Assembly (NCBI RefSeq): GCF_905475465.1
Contig: NC_062249.1
Span: 2,430,501 to 2,494,500 of the forward strand
Source: Pieris napi
Lineage: Eukaryota > Arthropoda > Insecta > Lepidoptera > Pieridae
Direction of reading: 5' to 3'
Length of the DNA: 64,000 nt
Below the pieces are notes generated by a model. That model was not told the DNA's origin and ran no database searches. It worked only from the letters and a program-made list of their open reading frames with translations. Positions 45,601-57,600 of the stretch are shown piece by piece; the first letter of the stretch is position 1, and every line of letters begins with the position of its first letter. Position numbers and translations under genes: made by a program.

Positions 45601-48600
45601 TTTACGTAAGAGTATAAATGGGCTAGAATATAATAGAGTAGAATTAAAGCTACTAAAAATCTGTAAAGGTTAAACATTGATTGCCTGCTGAGTACGGAGG
45701 TTCTTCAATTGTCTTGACTTAAACACTAGTAAAAGGAATCCTATGTCTCTGAATACGTATTACATTATATTTTACAGATCTATAAAACGCAATTTACAGA
45801 AACATAAATATTATGATTTTATGATTTTTGTACAAAATGACTTAAAATGCTTTTCCTAACATTTGACTACAGATTCTTTCTTTCGACTTAAACACGACAA
45901 GCTAGCAAACACAGTCGCAATACACATATATCATATATAACTTGTAGCTTAAAAATATGTTAAATACCTGCGTATATGCTGGTTCATCGGCACATGACAG
46001 TTTGGTGATGGACATTTGTGGTCTGGGTTGAAGCAGTACTTCTCTAAAAAAGCGCCCAAAGATATATCGTGACGACCGTACATCTCCATCGTCACTATCC
46101 TAGAATTGAAACCCATTTGACAATCCAAATAATTTCTTTCTAAATCCAGAAAATCTTTGCAAAAATACGACGATTTTCTGTTTTCATCTATTAGGAATTT
46201 AATCTTGTAGCGTAGTAGCTAGATGTGCGCCTTAAACCTTGAGTTTGAATACGGGCTGTGTCAATGCCAATTAATGGGGAATTTTTATATGCAATTAACT
46301 TGTTTTGGTTAAGAAAAACATATTGAAGAAAGCTTCATATCTATAAGACTTAGTTTCGAGACATACGAGAGTAACTCGCTAAGTCTTAAGTCTGAATTGA
46401 GATGCCCAAAAATCTTGTATCAGACTGAAGGCATGCAGTCTATTAAGAGGAAAACAATGAAATCCTAGGCCAAGATCAAGAGATGATGTTTTTTTTTCTT
46501 TTATCTTGTTATGCATAGACTGAGGCGCGACTTGTTACAAACCCGGTACCTTCATACCACGTTTAAGAGGGTTAGGTGTACTCATACGAATATGAATAAA
46601 AATTTGAAAAACATCAATTATAATTTGAAAAACATCAATAATAATTTTAAAATAATCAATTATAATTTAAAAAATATCAATAGTATATCTGGTGCGTGAT
46701 CAACGTCAAATAAACCAGATATAATTAGGTAAACTTACCAGGGATTTACACAAAAGTCTGGAACATTGGGAGATTTATTGCAATAACTATACAACAATAA
46801 ACTCAGTCTCTGATGGTTTTCTGGGTCCAAGGGGTCCAAGGACTCTGATTCTTTCTTTTTGTTTGTCTCTACCTCACTCAGTACCGGCTTAACAACCGAT
46901 GGACTGTATTTCGGACATTCCGCTGAAAATATATTTTTCGAGATCAAGTTTAACATTCTAAGATGGCCATTTACTGGCTAATTTGTCTAGTAGTCAGCAT
47001 ACTCAACGGCTGGCACACAAAAGCTGTGACAAGTCTTGCTTTTTATAAGTTATTTTGTTTCTAATATATGTTGAAAAAAACTGTATTGACTTATACGATT
47101 AGTATTGATATGTATTCTTACGTTTATGTTTATCAGCAACAAGCCGGCAACCAGTCGCTCTGAAGTTAGCAAGCATTCGTCTTACGGATAAATCATCGGC
47201 CGGTGCTGTTATCGCTTGCTTCACGAAAGGGTGGGGCTCCTTAATCAAAATCACTGATTTTAATACCCTATTATGTGCGTGTTAATTATTAATTATAATC
47301 CATGAAAAAAATTGTTAATTTTCACACTTTGCACATAATACATATTATTTGAAATAATAAAATAACTAAATCATTTAGGTCTAGGCCTCATATTTTTGTA
47401 TCAGTATTATGATCAATTGTAGGTTGATCAAGGCCTCCTGTGCCTGACACGTTTTTAGACTTTTTAGGTCTATGGCAAGCCCATTTCCGAGATAAAGAAA
47501 AAAGCTAAATATTTTTTTTTAGAAAATATAAAAAGTAAAGTATTAAAGAAAATAAATAATAAAACCTATACATTAATTTAAGGAACGGAAGGTAAACGAG
47601 TAGGCAAGTCACTTTGAAGAAAGTGCTGACGGTCGCCCATGGGCACCTGCGCCTCCGCGTCAACTTGCGGGTGTTATCCACGTTTATTATTAAGGTAACT
47701 TTTTTAAGAAAAATAATTCAATAATTGAGTTAGCTTCTGTTGGTGTAAGGAAGTCCTAACTAATGTACCAAATCTTGACGAAGATACCTACTACTAGAAG
47801 CTTACCTTGAACTGTGTTTCCACCGGTTTAGAATCCACCTGGTGCCTCAATTCCCGTGGGGTATGGGGGGGTTGGGGCCGAATGGGCCTAGGCGGGGCAG
47901 GAATCACTATGTTAGGCGACATCGATAGCACCACGTCATCGGTACACCATCTAAAAAGTGTTGCTTTAACTTGAAATTTTGTGATAAACTTATAATTTAC
48001 TAGAAGACCCAGCCAAGCGTTGCTGTGACTAAGATTTTTGTTATATTACATAGTAGTAAACTATTCAAGAGAAACGGCAGGAAAACACCAATCCACCATG
48101 CTTTTTTGGTGGTTATGCCATTAAATTGTAGCTTATGTGAAACGTTGGTAATTATTTTGATAAGGATCAATACCTAGGTACGAATAAAGAGCCTTTTCTA
48201 GGTGTGATATTTTAATTTAAAAAAATTAATAAAAGGACGCTTATTGTGACGTAACTATAAACGATAGAGACATGCTGTCGCGACATTTTTATAGATAGTG
48301 ATGTGTCCTGAAAAATTGTAATGCATCATTTTGTTCTATCATTAATAGTTTTCGCAGCGCACACGATTGAAGGAAGTTTTTTGTTTATTTTTTTACACCT
48401 TGGGTTAGATTATTCAAGTTTTAGTAAGCATCCCTAATTTTATGAATAATTTATAATTAAAACATAGCCTATATCACTCGGGAATAGTGTAGCTTGCCAA
48501 CGGTGAAATAATTTTTGAAATCGGTCCAGTAATTTCGGAGCCTATTCATTTCAAACAAACAAAAAATCAAACCTTTCCTCTTTATAATATTAGTGTAGAT

Positions 48601-51600
48601 TATGCCTGAAATCAAATTATAATTTTCTTATGCAAATTACGTTATCTATTGACACATTTCGGTGTTATCTGAATTTAAATTATTGGTTAGGCTATGACTA
48701 ATTGTCCCGTTTCGCTCATTGTCCCGTTACGCTCATTGTACGATTGCGCTGCATCTATCGTCCGTAAACAGAATTTACAAACAACCAGTTTTTTAAGATA
48801 TTAATTTTTGATTCAGAACAATACAACATTTACTTACATGAGAAAATATACTGATACAATAAAACATTACGCGTATTAATTAATTGTATATATGTATTAC
48901 AATAGTAAAAAAAGTACAACAGCAGCCAAGAAACAGAAGACTTACTAAACAAAAATACAGCAATTCCAAATTACAACACAAAAAGGAAAACAAGATAAAA
49001 CAATACAAAGAAACGACACCAATGAATAATAAATAGAAATTATAGACCAGTGCCGATAATTTTTGAAACCTAAAAAAATTACAGTAGGATGAAACCCATT
49101 AGAAAAGCAGGGGAATATGATCAAAATGAAAGGAAAAATAAATTACGGTCGATCTGAGGTCGGGAAGGGGTAGGGGGGGGAGTTTTAAGGGTAAAAAACG
49201 GCTTATCTCGATTTCCGGCAAAACTACAAGTCCTATCGAAGAAAGTTAAATGGCAAAGTTGGAGGTAATAAAAAGATCTAAAACTTTTGTATTCACACAT
49301 TTTTCACATAACCTCAAAATTTATGTGAAAAATTCAAAAAACCAAGTTTTTGGTTTTTTATTTTTATCTTTAACAAAAATATTTTTTTTTTAACGAAATT
49401 TGGTGAAAACTTACCTTTCTATGTCCCAAATACACTGTAATTTATTTGATTAAAAATATTTATTTGTTCACCTTATTTTGAATTAATATCGAAAAAACAC
49501 CCTAATTTTCAATCGAAAATTCTGACGTCAAAATTTCAGCTTTTTTAAAAAAGTTGGTGTGCTTTCAGTTCGTTGAAATCTCTACTTTCCTATGGTAAAA
49601 AAATATATATATATTACCATAGTAAATCTTCTCAGAAAACGCAAAAAATCGTATGCAGTAACGCCCAGACCTGTCATCCCCTTCCTTACTTCTCTATGAA
49701 ATACGAAAATTTTAGCCCATCTAAAGGCTAAATTTTTTTTTAGGTCACTCAGGTATATATAAGTTATCTTAAAATAGTAATAAATAGGCATCTGATTATA
49801 ATTTAAAGAAGATTCATAGAGAAGTAGGGAAGGGGATGACAGGTCTGGGCGTTACTGCATACGATTTTTTGCGTTTTCTGAGAAGATTTACTATGGTAAT
49901 ATATATATATTTTTTTACCATAGGAAAGTAGAGATTTCAACGAACTGAAAGCACACCAATTTTTTGAAAAAAGCTGAAATTTTGACGTCAGAATTTTCGA
50001 TTGAAAATTAGGGTGTTTTTTCGATATTAATTCAAAATAAGGTGAACAAATAAATATTTTTATTCAAATAAATTACAGTGTATTTGGGACATAGAAAGGT
50101 AAGTTTTCACCAAATTTCGTTAAAAAAAAAATATTTTTGTCAAAGATAAAAATAAAAAACCAAAAACTTGGTTTTTTGAATTTTTCACGTAAATTTTGAC
50201 GTTATGTGAAAAATGTGTGAATACAAAAGTTTTAGATCTTTTTATTACCTACAACTTTGCCATTTAACTTTCTTCGGTAGGACTTGTAGTTTTGCCGGAA
50301 ATCGAGATAAACCGTTTTTTACCCTTAAAACTCCCCCCCCCTACCCCTTCCCGACCTCAGATCGACCGTAATTTATTTTTCCTTTCATTTTGATCATATT
50401 CCCCTGCTTTTATAATGGGTTTCATCCCACTGTAATTTTTTTCACTTTTTATTTATTTTAAAGGCTATCTGCACTGGTCTATTATTCAACATTTTGTTAT
50501 TAAATTATGCAAAAAATTATTTTCTAAGTCTATTGAGAGTTACAGAATTACTGCTTCAACTCACCTTTCAGCTTTCGTATCAGCCTTGAACTCAGCTTCG
50601 ACTGGTAGAAAAACATCATCCTCCATCGACACAGTAGACCTCAGTGGATCACTGAAATCCTTAATCGGAACTCCACAACTAAGGTTTTTATCACTATCCA
50701 TTTTACGATATTGTTTTCTCACCGGATCCTCATTTTCTTTAAATTCAATTTTTGTTTCAGATTCATTTGTTTGATCATTTTCTTCATCTTTTACATCACT
50801 ATCCACTTTACTTTCTTCAACTTTGATATCGTAACTAATTTTCCCATCAAAAATATCACTATCATCGGATCCATTTGTCTTAATCCTTTCCAAAACAGCT
50901 TCACCAACTTCGATGTCTTTTTCAACAGTTTTGGTTTCTATTGGCTCTTCTATAAAACTCATGCCTGGTTCTGGCAATACAGCTTCAATGTCCCCTAAGA
51001 AGGCCTTTTCCAATTTCCAGTTATAGCACGCAAGAAGGATGAATTTCGCTACTTTTTTTACACGTGTTAGTTCTTGTTGAGTGCCACCTCGTAGTAAAAT
51101 ACAGCATCCCAAATTAGGTTCGGCGCAGCCTTCTAGAACCATTAAGGTTTTACTAGAATCTGGAATGGATTGCAATAAAATATTATAACCATCTAATCTG
51201 GTATAATAAAAGAACGCAGATATTCGTTTATTAATAACTTTAGTCCTCTATCTCTTTTAACCGGAAACATTGTATAACCGTGATTAAACATTTATGAAAT
51301 AGATTTTGGTTGTACGCCATATATGTTGCCAATTAAATAATGAAAGAATAATATAGTAGTATAAAAATATTGATTATATTTATAAATAATATAATTTTAC
51401 ATTTGACAATGACATAAATTAAACAAATAATTTTACATAAACTCAATAATTTATATTTTTAGTTTAAAAAAAAATATATTATGAACGAACGTATTAAATC
51501 ATGCGGTAATTCATGTATAATAGTTGACCAGGAGTTATTTAACTTTATTAAGGACAACTAGAATCCGAAGATAACTATCATAAATTAAAATGAATACTTA

Positions 51601-54600
51601 CAATTTTTAATACTAAAATTCTTGCATGTACCAAGTTTGGGCATGCCGATGCGTGCGTCAATAGACGCGACAAGATCCGCGCGTGCGCATCGCGACACAC
51701 GACGTAACGTTCTATCGCGCACTCCTATTGCCAGAGCCACACCTGAAATAATAGGAACTATATTCATACTAGGTTTTCAATTCTACTGTAATCTTTTTTA
51801 AACCATAATTAAGGTAACTAAGTAGATTATAGAATATTTGTTAAATATTTATATGTAGAAAACAATTATTTGACACACATACATGAATATACCAAATCCA
51901 TCACCAAAACCACCAAAAAAACCAAACCATTTTTGTTACCAAAGAATTCCTGCCAATATCGCAAAATAACCGAGCCGGCTCTCAGTTACCTAACCTGATT
52001 TGAAACTCGGGACTTCAAAACAATTCATTCAACAGGAGTGAATGAATTGTTGAATTAATATAAATATTAATATCTCTCCTCTAATTGAATCCCTTTAATT
52101 CGCCTATGAATTACTACCGGAAACACTACATTGGTATTTCTCGCAGCGTACGAGTAAATCAATGAAAAAACATCAACTACTTTAGAATAACTGTTGCGAT
52201 ATTAATTATATTAATAAAGCCATAATATATCTCACCCTGTTCCCTCAACGCATCCTGTACGCCGCGTGCGACGCCCCCCTTAACGAGCACAACGCGCGGA
52301 CGCAGCGCTGATATGCGCGCGGCACATCGTACTAAATATTCTTGTTCCTGTAATTAGCAGAATAATATCGAAAAAAATCCCGAGAGCTGGCGAAAATCAT
52401 TATATTTTTTTTAATTTATCATTTAATGAAATTTAAACAGTTTTATTAATACGTTTTAATATGTTTCTTTGTTTTTGATCAATAAAATTATGATTACAAT
52501 ACTAATATATTCAGAGCACAGATTAATATTACCTGCATTAGGACAGGCTCCAAGGAGGTAAGTTTCCCCTCAACCCGTTGGTACGCGATTGAACAGTCGA
52601 GGAGTAATACAGTAGGGTTTGTTATCTGCCGAGGCATTCCTCTGTTAAAAAATGTTTACTTAAAATAGCTTTATACAAAGAACTTTTAAGGTGGTAATTG
52701 CATGCATGAAGTGGTGTTTTCAACTTAGGGTCCTTCAAAAGAGCGTACAAATCGAGTTTTCTGGCATTGAGTGTCCATGGGCGGGGTATCACTTAATATC
52801 AAAAGATCATTTTAAAAGAGTAAGTATGGAATTTCTTCCTCATTCTTCTCCATATGAAACTACCTTTTGGAAGGGGCAACTAGTAATTTTTTTAATATTT
52901 TGACTTTCAAAACTGCCTTTTCAATTGGCCTTATTATTATTTTTTTGTTTGACATCAGATGAGGCGCCTGCCCGTTTATAGAAGGTTCTATAAAAAAGTA
53001 CACCATAGTCGATACAGGGATTGATTCATTAAAACTTCAAATGTGCAATTAACAAATGCTCGTACGTCGAAGGTAAACATCAAAAGAAAAATGTTCCAGG
53101 CACAGAAAGCTCTAAAAAATCTAAGAACAGAAGCCAAGTCCCACATAGGGCCCTAATGGGCTATTTAGGTTTGAACTTAATACATACCTATGCACAACAT
53201 TCTTGGATATAACAACGCCAGGTACAACCACACTGTCTCGTTTCTCCCCACCGGGGACTTTCTTTACTTGGACGTAGTTTCGTACATCTATGTCAGCGCC
53301 CATTAGGTCTGTTACAAAAATTAAGATAGAATTACCTATTAATATAATTTAATAGGTTATATTTCCATAAACTCGTGAATAGAAAACTTTATAGCGATTT
53401 TTAAAGTTGGAATACACATTTCATAACAAACTATACAAAATCAAAAAGGATCATCTCGCTATGAATTAGTTTACGAAGTTAGTTAGTTTACAAAGTTAGT
53501 TAGTTTACAAAGTTAGTTTACAAAATTAGTTAGTTTACAAAGTTAGTTAGTTTACAAAGTTAGTTAGTTAACAAAGTTAGTTAGTTTACAAAGTTAGTTA
53601 GTTTACAAAGTTAGTTAGTTTACAAAGTTAGTTAGTTTACAAAGTTAGTAAGTTTACAAAGTTAGTTAGTGAGTTTACGAAGTTAGTTAGTTTACAAAAT
53701 TAGTTAGTTAGTTTACGAACATTTATCCGATTTTGGATCTATAGAGAATAGATCATACTCAAATATACAACTCCTCCAATATCATACACATTTAGGTCAA
53801 ACTACTTCTTTATTTAGTCAGTTTATTTAATCCAATACGAGAATAGGAAACTCTAATCAATTCGCAATTAATGAAGACATTTTTTTCAACAACTTGGCAT
53901 TAAGTGGCCAACAAAAACATTTGTAGGATATGTAAAGTTAGTATTAACATATTATGTACTAATATAACAAAATGCGCTAAAAAAGTATGTCGTGACAAGT
54001 TATTGTAATGAATTGTACCTATACAGTAGAACCACTTTTCGTTTGTAGCAGGAATGTCTGAGTACAGTAAAAGTATTATATTACCAGACTTAAATTTAAA
54101 TATCTGAAAAGCTATCAAAATTGTATTTACCTGGTGCAGTGATATTAGCGGCGTGTACACAGAGCGGATACAACACGTCAGCCCAGCTAGAACATAGAGC
54201 CTGTCGCGCGAGGCATTGGCGTAGTAGCAGCTTTATATGCTCCACCCCTGATTCCTCTATCGCTTTACATATAGGCCGCACTTCGCTACCTTAAGACATT
54301 TTTTTTTAATATTTAACAATATAGTATATTTAACTGTTCTTTAAAACGTAAATTTAAGAGTGCAGTGCAGTTTTTGAATGTTTTTAGAAGTTTCTAAGAA
54401 ATGTAATAAATTAATAAGAAGAATTTGAAGTAATTTTTTTTTTGTTCAGTGTTGAAATGAAATCATGAAAAATATTATTTAATGAATTGCATAAAGGTGT
54501 ATTTAACATGCACAATTTAATGTATTCTGTTACTACACATTTTTTTGCTTTGGCTAAACCACATTTGATATAGTGCATCTTTAATTGGACAAATAATACT

Positions 54601-57600
54601 CACTATCATCGTTTTCTATAACCAATGGTTCCTCTTCTGGTGTTTCAACTGCCGGTTCTGAAATAAAACCAATGTTAAAAATATTGGGAAATTACAAAAT
54701 ATTTAACTGGTAACTCTCTCGTAGTGGTGATGAGACCAAAGAAAACAAACAGTTTAAGACAAACAATTTTATTAATTTAAAGAAAACATCTAACGAAATG
54801 CTAAAAATATAAAAAGTGATTTAAAGCAACCGCTTTATAGGCTTTTCTTAAAGTAAGTCTTGTATGTAATAAAGGAAATGATTATTATTTCCCGAGAAAT
54901 CAAATTAAAACGTCCTGAGTTATACGCCATGCGCGTTACGCGCCCTAACAAGTGTTATTTTCCAACAGGAATATTTTTCAGACATTGAAAATGACTTTTA
55001 TCAACAAATAAAAATTATTTAAAATCTAACATTTATTAAACAAATACTAAACATAATAATTTATTTTAATGTATCTTAACACGTTTTGTTTAAATGCATA
55101 CTGTAAGCAAAGAAGTGTCTGTCACTGATTGGAAACGGAATTTTCATCTGAGGCCTAGCATATATAAGTTTTTGGGTTATATTCTCCGATGTTAATAGAA
55201 AACTGTTTGTTCAAAGATATACGTGAAACTGACAGAATTTTATCCAAGATAAAAACGGAAAGTAATAATATATTCAATCGACATACTAGCTTAATATGAG
55301 CCATTATTTTTCGAACGAATTTCAATTGTTTTAGAGATTAATATCACCATTCTAACGAACACAATATTCCTATACTTCACCTCTTTTAGTAGACTTTCTA
55401 AGTCGCGCTGAACTATCGCCTAGATTCAGATCTAGACAATAAGAAGACACACTCTCAACCAATCTGGTCGTTTCGGCTTCTTCATTGTTCTCATCAGCTG
55501 AAAGAACCAATAAAAACAATAAAACTTAAATCTACTTTCAAAAACTGCCAAACCATTAAATCTATATAAAGTTTGACATATTTGACAGCGCTAAAGATGT
55601 CGTATATATTACTTGAGACATCAGGTTCGGTGCAGACCAAATTCAGAGGCCGGTAGAGGCCATAATCAGCGAAATGTGGTGGATCGGTCACCTGCTCCAT
55701 ATAGCCTTGTTGCAAGAGACTCTGACAGAACATTGACGCCTGGGCCCTGAATAAAAAGATTAATTTTTATCCATTATAAAATATGGACAAAAGTAGTGTT
55801 ACGTAAGGTTCATACGTTTATTATTGTTCAAATACTTCTTACTAAGAAGTGATTGAATAATATTCATGTGAGTTTTATAAAGAAAGTAAGAAATAAAGTT
55901 ATATACTTGTTTTAAAGTATTTTATAATGCAGGTCGCGAAAACAGGTAAAATTAATTTATGTTCCATCAATTTTTTAAAAGTAAATGTCGGTTGCCCTGG
56001 GGAAAAGTCGTAAAAGCAAAATCTATTTTTTTTTCAGGAAAATAAAATTATTAGGATACTATGTACATTAAATATGCAAATATATATCTAATTAAAGCAA
56101 TTTTTTCATATTCGACGAATGAAACATTGTTAACTAGTAATAAAATAAAAATAATAATAAAAATGTATTTTTAACTATTTTAATTTTATTACAGTAATTT
56201 ATCTAATCAGACTGAAGGGCAAAAGCGTTTTATGATTGTTTTTCTGTTTAAACATAATTACGAACGACACAGTAATCGCACATTACAACGGTAATTTTGA
56301 CGAATGTCTAGAACGTAATAATTAATTACTTAACCACTCTTCGCAGAATTATTAGCCTTGGTGAAACAGAGTTATATTATTACCACCCTTTCTTTGTTTT
56401 TAAACTGTCGCATTAACTTTTATGATTATTCAGTAGAATTACTATGGTTTTATTTAATTATTATAGTTCTTGCGAGATAAAAATCTGTGGTGCTAAAACC
56501 TTATTAGGTCTGGGCCTCAGATTTCTGTATCTGTTTCTTGATCAATATGTATTTAGCCTTTTCCTGCTCGCTCGGTATAACTTGGAGGCAATATTTTAAC
56601 CTCTAATAAATTAACGAGTTAGATTTAGGCCGGTAACATGTTTTTAACTGAAGTTAAAATCATAAGCGTACCATATGGTTAGATGTTAACGCGTACTCAT
56701 TATCTATTCTTAAGCGCGTCTGTTCTAATTAGCACAGAATAAAATGTATAGTTAGTTAGAGTATTTTCATTTAATTAAAAACGGCAAAACAATATTTAAA
56801 TTTTAAACTTTACCTACCTGGTTTTATTTGGGGTGTTTTCCATAACCCATTGTATGACGTCACATCCTCGCCATACGTTGCTATATCTCACTAAACGGTA
56901 TCTGAAAAATAGTTCAACTATACATACGGTGGATGATTTTAAACTGAACCATCTAAGCAAATTAATTTTTTTGTTTTTAAAAAGTCTAGCTGCTGTCAGA
57001 TTGAATTAAAAAAAAAAACAAATTAACACTTATTTTAAAAAAAAAAAACCTCTAATAATAATAATCCAGTGGCAGTACTATATGGTATTGGGCCTCAGAT
57101 TGCATCCATTTCTTTGATCTTTTTTATTTGATAGATAAGTAGGATCTGATACATGTAGTTAATTTTTGGATATTTTCTTTCACCATACTACCATACCAAG
57201 TGGTTAGATGCGCACATAGATAGAGGATTAGAATTAAAGTCACTAGGCTAACACTGCTATAAATAATAATAAAAGCTCTATTTGCAAATATTTCACCGTG
57301 GAGTATCAAGAGCTTTCTTCATATGGATTTAGTGAGAAGTAAAATCTGATTGGTATTCAAATCACATACCTATGATGTTGAGTTGGCAATGAAAATGACA
57401 ACTGTCTGTAGATATCATGTATATCTTTGGTGGAACTTTGCACTTCACAGTTCTCTTGCTCGCGGGCAAACATAAAGTCTCGATTTCCCGTTGAGTTTGA
57501 TTTCTTTTCTGGAAATTTCGTCTGAAAGGAAAAAATATTGGCATCATAATTATTGTACATCTAATTTATTCTATTCTGTAATCTTTAATATTTCATTTAA

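Noticed and set aside
51168..51197. Alternative acceptors for PIKfyve exon 14
   Set aside because: The AG giving a start at 51197 puts a stop in frame. The one near 51168 gives a shorter but possible protein; 51192 was preferred without transcript support.
53468..53717. CRISPR-like array
   Set aside because: It is a direct tandem of a 16-bp unit with no spacers, in a eukaryotic intron: a minisatellite.
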